DNA of 64,000 nucleotides, taken from the NCBI RefSeq assembly GCF_022259695.1, contig NZ_CP092099.1, positions 480,471 to 544,470 on the forward strand. The letters run 5' to 3'. Of this stretch, positions 55,295-63,517 are shown in pieces. The position numbers and the translations under genes are program-made. The notes under the pieces are model-generated. The model saw nothing but the letters and a program-made list of their open reading frames with translations. It did not search any database and was not told the DNA's origin. Within the stretch, counting starts at the first letter, position 1; the number at the start of each line of letters is the position of its first letter. The stretch is from Flaviramulus sp. BrNp1-15. Its GTDB lineage: Bacteria; Bacteroidota; Bacteroidia; Flavobacteriales; Flavobacteriaceae.

Positions 55295-55434
55295 TTCGTT
55301 TAACGTTTATGTATAAGGAAAGTTGCGTGTTTGTGTGCGAGGATTTTCCGAAGGAAAATCAGAAGCTAGCAAACGAGCAACTAACTTTGGTTTAGCTAAA
55401 ATTAGCAATTTTTTTTATACGGTGTTAGCTAACG
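55295..55434 (-). repeat. left cassette end: folded repeat ending CGTTAAACGAA
   Basis: Nested inverted segments: AAC (55302) with GTT (55424), GTATAA (55311-55316) with TTATAC (55415-55420), AGTTGCGTGTTTG (55321-55333) with CAAACGAGCAACT (55370-55382), and a perfect GATTTTCC / GGAAAATC hairpin (55342-55360). On the minus strand it ends with CGTTAAACGAA. The stop codon of the lipoprotein gene (55429) lies inside it. The shape resembles integron attC sites (GTTAAAC fits GTTRRRY) but the other core has a mismatch. Confidence 0.65.
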
Positions 55435-56151
55435 TTTTTTTATTAATTTACAATCTGTTTCTGTTTTAATATGATAGCTTGAGTTGTGTCTAATTTTAAT
55501 TGTTCTATCTAATATCATTAAGCTATCATTCAGAAATTTAATTTTCCATAGCGTTTCATCTCTGTCATAATAACTATTTAAATTAAGTGAAATAAATTCA
55601 CCTAAATTACTTATTTCAATTTTAGAACTAGTTTTGTTATAATAAAAATTTGAATAAATTGAGTCTTTGGTTATTTCATAACTTGGAGGAAATTTAAAAT
55701 CTTTTTCGTTAAGATAAAGAGGTGGCGGAGGTGGTGGAATATTTATAGGATCCTTTTTTAAATATTGTTCCTCAACCCAAGTACCAAATATTAATTTTTT
55801 ATCCCATTTAGGATTTTTTTTCTCAAGCCTTATTTCATAATCTTTTTCCGAAATTAAAAGACCTTCATATGTATTAATGTCAATTTGTTTAATTGGCATT
55901 AATCTTCTATCGAATACTAAAAAGTCATTATTTTCAAAAGAAGCAATTCTCCAAGGTAAGTCGATGTCATTATATTCATATAGGTTATACGTAGAATCTT
56001 TGAATTCAATTGTCAAAGTATCTTTGTCCGTTTTAGACGTAAGGAGAAATGTGTTTCCTCTTAACTCTTTCGATAAGTCAATCCGTGGAATGTTTTTTTG
56101 ACAGCTAACAAGTGTCAAAATCAAAAGTAAAATTGTTATCGATTTGTTCAT
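55429..56151 (-). CDS. lipoprotein carried in a hairpin-bounded cassette
   Basis: A 240-residue lipoprotein: MNKSITILLLILTLVSC gives lipobox LVSC with acylated Cys17. The mature part is Lys/Asn/Asp-rich with a proline run (NIPPPPPPLYL, about 138-148); the first half (LRGNTFLLTSKTDKDTLTIE) looks like a beta-strand lipocalin-like fold, but no family is recognised. Its stop codon overlaps the left folded repeat and its start is 8 bases from the right one, so gene and ends seem to form one unit. It interrupts two stretches of ordinary chromosomal genes. Confidence 0.8.
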   Translation of the reverse strand: MNKSITILLLILTLVSCQKNIPRIDLSKELRGNTFLLTSKTDKDTLTIEFKDSTYNLYEYNDIDLPWRIASFENNDFLVFDRRLMPIKQIDINTYEGLLISEKDYEIRLEKKNPKWDKKLIFGTWVEEQYLKKDPINIPPPPPPLYLNEKDFKFPPSYEITKDSIYSNFYYNKTSSKIEISNLGEFISLNLNSYYDRDETLWKIKFLNDSLMILDRTIKIRHNSSYHIKTETDCKLIKKR

Positions 56152-56158
56152 TTTAAAT

Positions 56159-56226
56159 GTTAGCTAATGCGATGATATGACGTCATTCTATAATGACTTA
56201 TATCAATCGTTAAACGAAGTTAGCCG
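56159..56226 (+). repeat. right cassette end: folded repeat ending CGTTAAACGAA
   Basis: GTTAGCTAATGC followed by a hairpin (CGATGATATGACGTCATT pairing with AATGACTTATATCAATCG around CTAT) and then CGTTAAACGAA at 56208-56218, the exact inverse of 55295-55305. The inner GTTAGCTAA also recurs at the left end (55424-55432). Confidence 0.65.
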
Positions 56227-56269
56227 AAATTTTTTACAAAGTCAAGTTTTTAAAACAACGTGTTTTTTA

Positions 56270-56971
56270 CTAATCCTCTATACTTAAAATAAATCCACGG
56301 TTGTGAATGTTTTCTATTTTAATAGATGGGTCGTGCTTTAAATATTTCCGTAAATGAGTAATAAAAACATTTAAACTCTTTTTATTAAAATAGTCGTTTT
56401 CGCCCCACAAGGTTGTTAAAATATCTTTGTGAGTACATAAGTTGTTTTTATGATTTACTAAGTATGACAACAGTTGAGTTTCTCGGTTTGTTAAAGCCGT
56501 TTTTTTATCTTTATAAATGAGCTCTTGTTTTTGTGTATTAAACACATAGTTGCCTAAGTTATAAGTGTCATTATTATCTGTTTTAGATGTTGAATAATCT
56601 AATCTTGATAAAAGCGTTTTAATTCTAACCACCAACTCTTCTTCATCAATAGGCTTCTTTAAGTAATCTACTGCGCCTGCAGAAAACCCTTTTAACACAT
56701 CAATTTTTAAAGATCGGGCAGTTAAAAATATAAAAGGTAAGTTAGGATACAGATTTTTAATTTTTTCAGCCAAATCAAAACCAATAGTATCGGGCAGCAT
56801 AATATCTAAAATGGCTAAATTATAAGTGTTTAATTCTAATAATTTTAAACAATTGGCGCCATTTTTAGCCCAAGACACTTCAAAATCGTTCATTTTTAAG
56901 TACTCAGAGAGTAGATAACCTAAAGTTGGGTCGTCTTCAACAAGAATGATATTATGCTTATTATTTTTCAT
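56270..56971 (-). CDS. response regulator, OmpR/PhoB class
   Basis: A 233-residue two-component regulator. The receiver domain (about 8-120) has the phosphoacceptor Asp56 (AILDIMLPDTIGFDL), the acidic pair EDD at 12-14 and the Lys in KKPIDEEEL. The winged-helix DNA-binding domain (about 135-233) has LTNRETQLLSYLVNHKNN and SLNVFITHLRKYLKHDPSIK. It starts inside the end of the kinase gene (11-base overlap), so the two form a cognate pair. It resembles RprY-type regulators of Bacteroidota. Confidence 0.95.
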   Translation of the reverse strand: MKNNKHNIILVEDDPTLGYLLSEYLKMNDFEVSWAKNGANCLKLLELNTYNLAILDIMLPDTIGFDLAEKIKNLYPNLPFIFLTARSLKIDVLKGFSAGAVDYLKKPIDEEELVVRIKTLLSRLDYSTSKTDNNDTYNLGNYVFNTQKQELIYKDKKTALTNRETQLLSYLVNHKNNLCTHKDILTTLWGENDYFNKKSLNVFITHLRKYLKHDPSIKIENIHNRGFILSIED

Positions 56972-58232
56972 GAATTAATGGTATAAAAATAGTGACAATT
57001 GTGCCAACACCAACATGACTTTCTATTTTTACTTTTCCTTTATGCTTTTTTACAACTTCTTTTACATAGCTTAAACCAAGTCCGTAGCCTTTTACCTTGT
57101 GCACATCGCCGTTCGAAACTCTGTAATATTTTTTAAAAATTAAATTCAGGTCTTTTTTGTTAATACCCGCACCATTATCTGAAATGCTTATTGATAATTG
57201 ATTTTTAACTTTTGATGCAGTCAATTTTATAATTGGATTTTCAGAGTATTTTCTAGCGTTATCCAGAATGTTATTTATGGCATTCTCTAAATGGCTAATC
57301 TCTGCTTTTATTAAGAAAGAATCCTCATTAAGCACATAAGAAAATTTAACATCATCAAGTTTTGAAAGCGCTTCAAAATCTTCGCAAATTTTAATTAAAT
57401 AAGGTTTAAAATCTACTTTTTTTAATTCAAATATTTTAGTTTGAAATTCTAATTTTCCTAATTCTAGAACCTTATCAATATGTTTATTTAGTCGTTCGGT
57501 TTGTTGCCTTATAATTTGTAAAAAAGGTTTTTTGTTTTCGTCTAAATCTTTTCCTAACATTTTAGATGCTAGATTTATTGAAAACACGGGCGTTTTAAGC
57601 TCATGTGTAAGGTTATTTATAAACGAATTTGTTGTTGTAATGACTTGTTTTTGCCAGTAAATAGATTTTAAAAACCATATAAAAATGACAATAATAATAA
57701 GCATAAACAACAAACTAGGAATGGTTAAACCGTTTAACTGAGATAAAAGATAAGGGTTTATGTCTTTAAATTGTAATTCTAAAACGGTGTCTTTTTTTGA
57801 TAATTCTGGTAAATAACCGTCTAATTGAATAGGAAATGTAACCAGATTTTCATCAGATTTAAATTGATTGGGAGATTTAAGAGAAAAACTACTGTCTCTT
57901 GCAATTAATGTATATGAAAAATCAGTGTCAATTCCATTTAAGGCAAGCCTGTCTCTTATAAAGTCTTTAAGAAAATATTTTGAAGCATCTTGTATACTAT
58001 CTATACTTAGCTTAAAATAGGTGTCATCATCTGTTATAGCTTGTCCAACTAAAAATGTTAGTTGGGTTTCATCGGCTAAATCACGCTTTATGTTTTTGCT
58101 AGCAAGATCTATATTCTTTTTAAACTGAACAGTAGCTAAAGAAACCCCAATTTTAAGGTATTTATACTGAATATAAAATAAGCCAAGTATGGCAATTATA
58201 AAAATGGCGATATAAACAGATCTTCTTTTCAT
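56961..58232 (-). CDS. sensor histidine kinase, partner of the OmpR-class regulator
   Basis: A 423-residue membrane kinase: TM1 (about 7-24), a periplasmic domain (about 25-170), TM2 (about 172-190), an H-box NLTHELKTPVFSINL (His about 211) and an ATPase domain with N-box NAINNILDNARKYSE, SDNGAGINKKDL and the G2 box KGYGLGLSYVKEV. There is no HAMP domain, as in RprX-like kinases. The periplasmic part contains ILDYLGN-free, ligand-unknown sequence. Overlap with the regulator gene indicates translational coupling. Confidence 0.94.
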   Translation of the reverse strand: MKRRSVYIAIFIIAILGLFYIQYKYLKIGVSLATVQFKKNIDLASKNIKRDLADETQLTFLVGQAITDDDTYFKLSIDSIQDASKYFLKDFIRDRLALNGIDTDFSYTLIARDSSFSLKSPNQFKSDENLVTFPIQLDGYLPELSKKDTVLELQFKDINPYLLSQLNGLTIPSLLFMLIIIVIFIWFLKSIYWQKQVITTTNSFINNLTHELKTPVFSINLASKMLGKDLDENKKPFLQIIRQQTERLNKHIDKVLELGKLEFQTKIFELKKVDFKPYLIKICEDFEALSKLDDVKFSYVLNEDSFLIKAEISHLENAINNILDNARKYSENPIIKLTASKVKNQLSISISDNGAGINKKDLNLIFKKYYRVSNGDVHKVKGYGLGLSYVKEVVKKHKGKVKIESHVGVGTIVTIFIPLIHEK

Positions 58233-58592
58233 TTAAATATTATACTATAATACTAAAAAAACTCCTTTTAAACTTACATTAATACTTTATTAATTCATTT
58301 AATCTTTTATTAATCTTTTTAACTTATTGTTGAACCAAAACCAAAGCAATAGGAGTTACTTTAGCAGTATAAATTTTTATTAATCTAAAAAAAAGTAATA
58401 AACTAATTAAAACATGAAGCCTTGATAGGTAGCAAGGTGTTATTTATTTTTCTTATTGAGTAAAAAAATGCCAAATGATTGAAATTTGGCATTTTTTTGT
58501 TGATAACCCTTTTTTATTTTAACATTTCCCAATCAAAATTATAAGTAATTTTAAAGAGCTACTCAAACAGCATAACCTTTAATTTTACTGTA
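58233..58592. other. 360-base gap with an unassigned terminator
   Basis: The region between the divergent kinase and radical SAM genes is AT-rich. It contains a plus-strand terminator at 58467-58500 and, upstream, TACTTTAG at 58357-58364, one base off the TAnnTTTG element. No ORF longer than a few codons lies between them, so a short RNA of about 125 bases is possible. Confidence 0.45.
58467..58500 (+). terminator. terminator hairpin with no gene in front of it
   Basis: Stem AAATGCCAAAT (58467-58477) with ATTTGGCATTT (58485-58495), loop GATTGAA, then TTTTG. The preceding A run also allows use in the minus direction. Confidence 0.7.
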
Positions 58593-59666
58593 ATGAACCC
58601 AAAATCTACCATAAAAGGACGTGGAGCACAACTTAATGTGCATAATCGTTTCTTTCAATTAAGTCATGAAATGCGTGATGACTTTTTAGAATTTTGCCAT
58701 AAAGAAGGGGAACAACCCGATAAAAACAAAACGCTATACCTACCTGTTTTTCCTAAAACAATAGTTAACAAAGTAAAAAGTCCAGATGTTGGTATGGCGT
58801 ATTCTATGAATGCTTATCAAGGTTGCGAACACGGTTGTATTTATTGTTATGCCAGAAACACCCACGAATATTGGGGTTATAGTGCAGGTTTAGATTTTGA
58901 ACGACGTATTCTAGTAAAAAAAGATGCTTCAATATTATTAGAAAATTTACTAAAAAAGAAAAATTGGAAAGCTTACCCTATTGTTATGTCTGGTAATACA
59001 GATTGTTATCAACCAGCAGAAAAACAATTTAAAATCACAAGACAATGTTTGGAGATGTTTTTAAAATATAAACATCCTGTTTCAATTATCACAAAAAACG
59101 CTTTGATTCTAAGGGATTTAGAGATTTTGAAAGCTTTAGCAAAAGATAACCTTATTAGTGTAAATGTGTCTGTGACTTCATTATCTGAAAAGACAAGACA
59201 GGTTTTAGAACCAAGAACTGCAACCATAAAAAAACGTTTAGAAACAGTTAAAGTGTTAAGTGATAGCGGAATACCAGTAAATGTGATGTTAGCACCCATA
59301 ATCCCGTCAATAAATAGTCATGAAATTTTGCCATTAGCAAAGGCGGCTTCAGAAAACGGGGCATTATCTATTGCACATACAATTATTAGACTTAATGGCG
59401 CTATTGGTGAAATTTTTACAGATTGGATTAAAAAAACAATGCCCGATAGAGCAGATAAAGTATTGCACCAAATAGAAAGTTGCCATGGAGGTACCCTAAA
59501 CGATTCTAGATATAAAACAAGAATGCGAGGAGAAGGTAAAATAGCAGAACAAATAAATAATCTTGTACGATTAGCAAGACTTAAGTATTTTAAGGATAAA
59601 GCTATGCCAAAGTTAAATTGCAATTTACATGAGCAGTTTAAATATGGGCAAATAAAACTTTTTTAA
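58593..59666 (+). CDS. PA0069/SplB-like radical SAM protein
   Basis: A 357-residue radical SAM enzyme with the cluster-binding Cys78, Cys82 and Cys85 (QGCEHGCIYCYARN), a C-x3-C-x2-C motif. Further family blocks are IVMSGNTDCYQPAEKQ, LEPRTATIKKRLETV, VMLAPIIPSINSHEILPL and a C-terminal NDSRYKTRMRGEG. It belongs to the PA0069 family related to spore photoproduct lyase; the substrate is unknown, with DNA repair a guess by kinship only. It stands alone and ends at a strong terminator. Confidence 0.92.
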   Translation: MNPKSTIKGRGAQLNVHNRFFQLSHEMRDDFLEFCHKEGEQPDKNKTLYLPVFPKTIVNKVKSPDVGMAYSMNAYQGCEHGCIYCYARNTHEYWGYSAGLDFERRILVKKDASILLENLLKKKNWKAYPIVMSGNTDCYQPAEKQFKITRQCLEMFLKYKHPVSIITKNALILRDLEILKALAKDNLISVNVSVTSLSEKTRQVLEPRTATIKKRLETVKVLSDSGIPVNVMLAPIIPSINSHEILPLAKAASENGALSIAHTIIRLNGAIGEIFTDWIKKTMPDRADKVLHQIESCHGGTLNDSRYKTRMRGEGKIAEQINNLVRLARLKYFKDKAMPKLNCNLHEQFKYGQIKLF

Positions 59667-59671
59667 ATAAA

Positions 59672-59699
59672 AAAAGCGGGTAAATATTTACCCGCTTTT
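59672..59699. terminator. bidirectional terminator
   Basis: Perfect 28-base palindrome: AAAAGCGGGTAAAT pairs with ATTTACCCGCTTTT. It lies between the convergent radical SAM and secreted-protein genes. Confidence 0.92.
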
Positions 59700-59726
59700 G
59701 ATAATAAAATTAATTTTTAAATTTCT

Positions 59727-60323
59727 CTAGATGTTTTTTGTAAAAGTTCTACCTTCTGATTGAAGTACAATTCTATAATTGCCTTTTTCTGAACCGGTTA
59801 ACTTGTAAATTTTCTGAATATTTTTAGTGTTTTCAATTTCTTCAGAATGCATAAGCTCAGTATTACTAGAGTTTATAAAGTAAATATCTACTTTTAAAGG
59901 CTCTTTGTTTAAAGCAAGTTTAGTTACATAAACTAAATTGTCTTTAATTCTAATGTAAGGTTTGTAAATTAATTTTTCTTCTTCTTTGTTAAATACAACA
60001 TTACCAGACAATACAGTAAAAGGAATGGTGTTAATTTCTAAATCTTTATCTAATTCAAAGATATATTCACCATTAGGAAGCGATGTTAAATCAAATCCTT
60101 TAGTATAAACCCCGGTTTTCTGTATTAGTTCTTTATATAAAATCACACCGTTATCATCAATAATTGATAATAGGTTTCCTTCCTTTACATTTAAAGAAAT
60201 TAGAGTTCTTTTTGCGTCATTTTTAACTGTGAAAAATGAAATTTCATTTGCGAAACTTAACAAGGTAGCAAACATTGTTACCATTAAGATTCCTTTTTTG
60301 GAGTGTTTAATTACGTTTCTCAT
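59727..60323 (-). CDS. small secreted protein of unknown function
   Basis: A 198-residue exported protein: a signal peptide (about 1-25, ending SFANE) and two small beta-sandwich-like repeats. The first (about 35-95: LLSIIDDNGVILYKE then FDLTSLPNGEYIFEL) resembles the DUF3244/T9SS-tail type of beta fold but lacks the motifs of a sorting domain; the second spans about 125-195. No enzyme motif. The promoter (TACATTTG, 28 bases before the ATG) and its upstream box are duplicated at 60743-60812, so the gene belongs to a coordinated pair of units. Confidence 0.8.
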   Translation of the reverse strand: MRNVIKHSKKGILMVTMFATLLSFANEISFFTVKNDAKRTLISLNVKEGNLLSIIDDNGVILYKELIQKTGVYTKGFDLTSLPNGEYIFELDKDLEINTIPFTVLSGNVVFNKEEEKLIYKPYIRIKDNLVYVTKLALNKEPLKVDIYFINSSNTELMHSEEIENTKNIQKIYKLTGSEKGNYRIVLQSEGRTFTKNI

Positions 60324-60351
60324 GATTTGGTTTTTTTAACGTTCAACACCA

Positions 60352-60421
60352 CAAATGTATGTTGGTTTTTAAATTTGTAAAACATTGATATTGATGAATT
60401 TGTATGCTATTTTATCTGTTA
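60352..60421 (-). promoter_or_regulatory. promoter A with upstream box
   Basis: Minus-strand TACATTTG (60352-60359), 28 bases before the ATG at 60323. An upstream box, plus-strand TATGCTATTTTATCTGTTA (60403-60421), lies 43 bases beyond. Both elements and distances are repeated exactly at promoter B. Confidence 0.75.
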
Positions 60422-60540
60422 TTCTTATATTATGTTTATGTTAAATTAAAATAGAATAGATACATGTTAAATGAGTATAAATTGTATAAAAAATTAAAAA
60501 TGATTTTTTTGGAAGGAAACAAATAAGTTAATGTGGTTTC

Positions 60541-60572
60541 AAAAAAAAAGTGAGCCACCACAGCTCACTTTT
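60541..60572 (-). terminator. minus-strand terminator of the promoter B unit
   Basis: Stem AAAAGTGAGC / GCTCACTTTT (60546-60555 with 60563-60572), loop of 7, followed on the minus strand by nine T. No annotated larger gene precedes it on that strand. Confidence 0.85.
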
Positions 60573-60660
60573 ACCAACTAAACTAAATAAGACATTAAAC
60601 TAATTATTAATGAATTTTGTCACTCTTGAGAGTATATTTTAATCAGTTAACTTAACAAAC

Positions 60661-60714
60661 CTAAAATACGACTACCACAATTGTATTATGGGTTATTTTA
60701 GTTAAGCTAAACAT
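60661..60714 (-). CDS. 17-codon ORF behind promoter B, possible gene remnant
   Basis: ATG at 60714 to TAG encodes MFSLTKITHNTIVVVVF. It starts 28 bases after the promoter B element, the same spacing as the secreted-protein gene has from promoter A, and both starts are preceded by AAATC. The peptide looks like the beginning of a signal sequence (basic, then hydrophobic) that stops early, so it may be the remnant of a second secreted-protein gene or a leader peptide of a short RNA. Confidence 0.4.
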   Translation of the reverse strand: MFSLTKITHNTIVVVVF

Positions 60715-60742
60715 GATTTAGATTTAATAATGTTTAACACTA

Positions 60743-60812
60743 CAAAGATATGCCTGTGATGTAGTTTAGAAAACATCAATTTTGACTTATTTATATGCTA
60801 TTTTAACCGTTA
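60743..60812 (-). promoter_or_regulatory. promoter B with upstream box
   Basis: Minus-strand TATCTTTG (60743-60750) with box TATGCTATTTTAACCGTTA (plus strand, 60794-60812). Distances to the start codon (28) and to the box (43) equal those of promoter A, and the flanking bases are clearly similar. Confidence 0.7.
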
Positions 60813-60869
60813 AATAAATGTTAACAAGATGTTAAGACAAAATAACATATAATTATGATAAAAAAGCAC

Positions 60870-60899
60870 ATGTAGTAAACACTATATGTAGTAAATTTG
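60870..60899 (+). promoter_or_regulatory. AraC gene promoter with a direct repeat
   Basis: TAAATTTG (60892-60899) matches TAnnTTTG, 17 bases before the ATG at 60917. ATGTAGTAAA occurs at 60870-60879 and 60886-60895, 16 bases apart; the second copy overlaps the -7 element, a good position for autoregulation. Confidence 0.55.
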
Positions 60900-60916
60900 T
60901 ACTAAAATTACCCAAT

Positions 60917-61789
60917 ATGATTATTAAGAAGCCTACATTAGAAAAAGTTAGTCCAAGTTTTGGAAGCTCAATACTTATAAAAGAGCATGCAGATAGGGTG
61001 GATAAGAATAATGCTTTTTGGCATTTTCATCCAGAATTAGAACTGGTTTACGTTAATAAAGGTCAAGGTAAAACGCACATTGGCAATCATTTATCATACT
61101 TTAATAACAGTCAGCTTATATTAATAGGAGCCAACTTACCTCATAATGGATTTGCAGATAGATTAACTGCAAACGGCACCGAAACTATTATACAGTTTAA
61201 AGCAGATTTTTTAGGAGAAGATTTTATAAAAATTCCTGAAATGGTAAATGTCTCGGCTTTATTTGATCGTGCTAAGAAAGGAATTAAATTTGGGATTGAA
61301 ACCAAACAAAAAATAGGACCCAAAATAGTAAAGCTAACAGAAAAAAAAGGGCTGAAACGTGTTTTTAAGTTTTTAGAAATATTAGACTATTTAGGAAATA
61401 CAAATGATTACACATTATTAAATGCTGATGGTGTTGCGCTAGAAACTAATCCGCAAGACAGCGATAAAATTAGTGTTATATATAAGTATGTCAATACTAA
61501 CTTTCAGCAGCATATAACTCTAGATGAAATTGCTAATAAAGTAAGCATGACGGTACCTGCATTTTGTAGATATTTTAAGAAAACTACAGGAAAAACATTT
61601 ACACAATTAGTAAACGAATATCGTGTAGTGCATGCAACTAAGCTTTTAAATGAAAGCAAAATGAGTATTGCTGATATTTGTTTTGAATGCGGATTTAATA
61701 ATTTCTCACATTTTAACAAGCAGTTTAACGAAATTACTGGTAAAAGTGCTTCAAATTATAGAAAGGAAATTAAGCATATTATTCAATAA
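60917..61789 (+). CDS. AraC family transcriptional regulator with cupin domain
   Basis: A 290-residue regulator. The N-terminal cupin-like sensor domain (about 20-120) has FWHFHPELELVYVNKGQGKT and LILIGANLPHNGF; the two His in HFHPE could hold a metal or sugar. The C-terminal AraC domain (about 190-287) has ITLDEIANKVSMTVPAFCRY and IADICFECGFNNFSHFNKQF. The order resembles regulators of carbohydrate genes in Bacteroidota. It is divergent from the promoter B unit and a natural candidate to bind the boxes there. The HD-hydrolase gene converges on it. Confidence 0.93.
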   Translation: MIIKKPTLEKVSPSFGSSILIKEHADRVDKNNAFWHFHPELELVYVNKGQGKTHIGNHLSYFNNSQLILIGANLPHNGFADRLTANGTETIIQFKADFLGEDFIKIPEMVNVSALFDRAKKGIKFGIETKQKIGPKIVKLTEKKGLKRVFKFLEILDYLGNTNDYTLLNADGVALETNPQDSDKISVIYKYVNTNFQQHITLDEIANKVSMTVPAFCRYFKKTTGKTFTQLVNEYRVVHATKLLNESKMSIADICFECGFNNFSHFNKQFNEITGKSASNYRKEIKHIIQ

Positions 61790-61790
61790 C

Positions 61791-62447
61791 TTAGAGTTTG
61801 CCATTCCATTCATTATAAAATTGTTTTAGATACAATTCCATAAAAGCATGTCTTTCTGAAGCAATTTTTTCCCCGGTTTTGGTATTCATTCTATCTTTTA
61901 AAAGGAGTAATTTTTCATAAAAATGATTAATGGTTGGCGCAGTTGAGCTTTTGTACTCTGCTTTACTCATGTTTAGGTTTGGTTTAATTTCTGGGTTGTA
62001 AAGTTGCCTGTTTTTAAAGCCACCATAATTAAAGCAGCGAGCAATACCTATGGCACCAATAGCATCTAACCTATCTGCATCCTGTATAACATTTAATTCT
62101 GGCGAGGTAAATTTTTGAGCTTCATTTCCGCCTTTAAAGGATATGTTTTCAATGATATTAACTACATGTTCAATTACTGATGAATCTACATTCAATTTAA
62201 ATAAAAATTCACGAGCTATTTTGGGCCCAATGGTTTCATCACCATTATGAAATTTACTATCGGCTATATCGTGAAGTAAAGCACCAAGTGAAACAACAAA
62301 TAAATCTACACCCTCATTTTTAGAGATGAGCAAAGCATTATTATATACTCTTAACGTATGAAACCAGTCATGACCACCTTCTGCACCAATTAAGGTTTCT
62401 TTTACAAATTCTTTAGTTTTGTTGATTGTTTCTTCGGAAGTAAGCAT
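61791..62447 (-). CDS. HD-domain phosphohydrolase (YedJ-like)
   Basis: A 218-residue metal-dependent phosphohydrolase of the HD superfamily. Metal ligands are visible: His in GGHDWFHTLRVYNNA (about 25-31), the HD pair in LGALLHDIADSKFH (about 58), and the distal Asp in IQDADRLDAIGAIGIARCFN (about 125). The pattern matches the YedJ/PF01966 subgroup, whose substrate in bacteria is undefined but likely nucleotide-like. It ends 1 base after the AraC gene ends, on the opposite strand. Confidence 0.9.
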   Translation of the reverse strand: MLTSEETINKTKEFVKETLIGAEGGHDWFHTLRVYNNALLISKNEGVDLFVVSLGALLHDIADSKFHNGDETIGPKIAREFLFKLNVDSSVIEHVVNIIENISFKGGNEAQKFTSPELNVIQDADRLDAIGAIGIARCFNYGGFKNRQLYNPEIKPNLNMSKAEYKSSTAPTINHFYEKLLLLKDRMNTKTGEKIASERHAFMELYLKQFYNEWNGKL

Positions 62448-62515
62448 AGGTTAAAAATAAAAATTCCTTTCGTGAATGAAAGGAATTGATTTATATATTT
62501 CGTGAAATAGTAATA

Positions 62516-63508
62516 TTATTTTAAAATAGCAGGCTCAACCCATTTAAACTGAAACGAATTTTCAGGTATTTTAATACGTTCAGATAATCTATACATTCTA
62601 GTAGGAAGTTTCATTAAATAATCTCTAGCTTTTTCAGCTTCATCAGTTAAGTTGGTAATTTTATCAATTTCCCAACGTTTAATAAGTTTGTCTAAAATAT
62701 CCACGTAATCAGTAGAAGTGTAAACACCTATGCGTTGAGCAGTATTTGAAAACTCTTCAAAAGCCGTACTAATTTTATTTCCAGACTCTCTTAAAAAGTG
62801 AGCTGGCATTGCAATTTTGAGTTTCATCATATCGTAAAAAGCCATCATCATTTGGCTAGGGTCTACTTTAAAAATACGTTCAACAAACTCAGAATATGCG
62901 TGGTGGTGTCTCATCTCATCTCCAGAAATAATCTGGCACATTTTTCCTAATTGTTTATTGCCATTTTTCTTGGCTATTTTTGCGACTCTATTATGTGAAA
63001 TATAAGTTGCTAGCTCTTGAAAGCTGGTGTATACAAAGTTTTTATAGGGGTCTCTATCTGTACCAATATCAAATCCATCTGCGATTAGATATTGAGTGGT
63101 TTTTTCAATTTCGCGCATATTTACACGTCCAGAAAGATAAAGGTATTTGTTAAGTACATCGCCGTGTCTGTTTTCTTCACCCGTCCAATGGCGTACCCAT
63201 TTAGCCCAAGGATTTTCTCGGTCTTTTTGTTTTACGCCTTCAATATCCATAAGCCAAGATTCGTAAGTAGGTAATGCTTCTTCAGTAATCATATCACCTA
63301 CTAAAACCACCCAAAAATCATAAGGTAATTCTTTTGAAAGCTCGCGTATTTCTTTTACTTCTTCAAAAAAACTGTCACTTTCAGAGTTTGGTAAAAAATC
63401 TGTAGGTTGCCATATTTTTTCTATTGGGATAAGGTATTTTTTTATTAGAGATTCGACGTCTTTTTCCAAAAACTTCATCACTTCCAATCGCACATTTTTT
63501 AACGACAT
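62516..63508 (-). CDS. acyl-ACP desaturase (di-iron)
   Basis: Introduces a double bond into acyl chains on ACP using O2 and a di-iron centre. The 330-residue protein has the two iron-binding repeats, EENRH (111-115) and DEMRH (197-201), plus acidic ligands in TEEALPTY (about 76) and FQELATY (about 165). The variant DE at the second repeat is normal for bacterial members. Neighbouring PlsC-like acyltransferase 9 bases upstream suggests a role in phospholipid acyl composition. Confidence 0.93.
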   Translation of the reverse strand: MSLKNVRLEVMKFLEKDVESLIKKYLIPIEKIWQPTDFLPNSESDSFFEEVKEIRELSKELPYDFWVVLVGDMITEEALPTYESWLMDIEGVKQKDRENPWAKWVRHWTGEENRHGDVLNKYLYLSGRVNMREIEKTTQYLIADGFDIGTDRDPYKNFVYTSFQELATYISHNRVAKIAKKNGNKQLGKMCQIISGDEMRHHHAYSEFVERIFKVDPSQMMMAFYDMMKLKIAMPAHFLRESGNKISTAFEEFSNTAQRIGVYTSTDYVDILDKLIKRWEIDKITNLTDEAEKARDYLMKLPTRMYRLSERIKIPENSFQFKWVEPAILK

Positions 63509-63517
63509 AAATAAGTT

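Noticed and set aside
55295-56218. a true chromosomal integron
   Set aside because: Only one cargo gene, ends in inverted rather than direct orientation, one attC core mismatched and no integrase in the window. Kept as a cassette-like finding instead.
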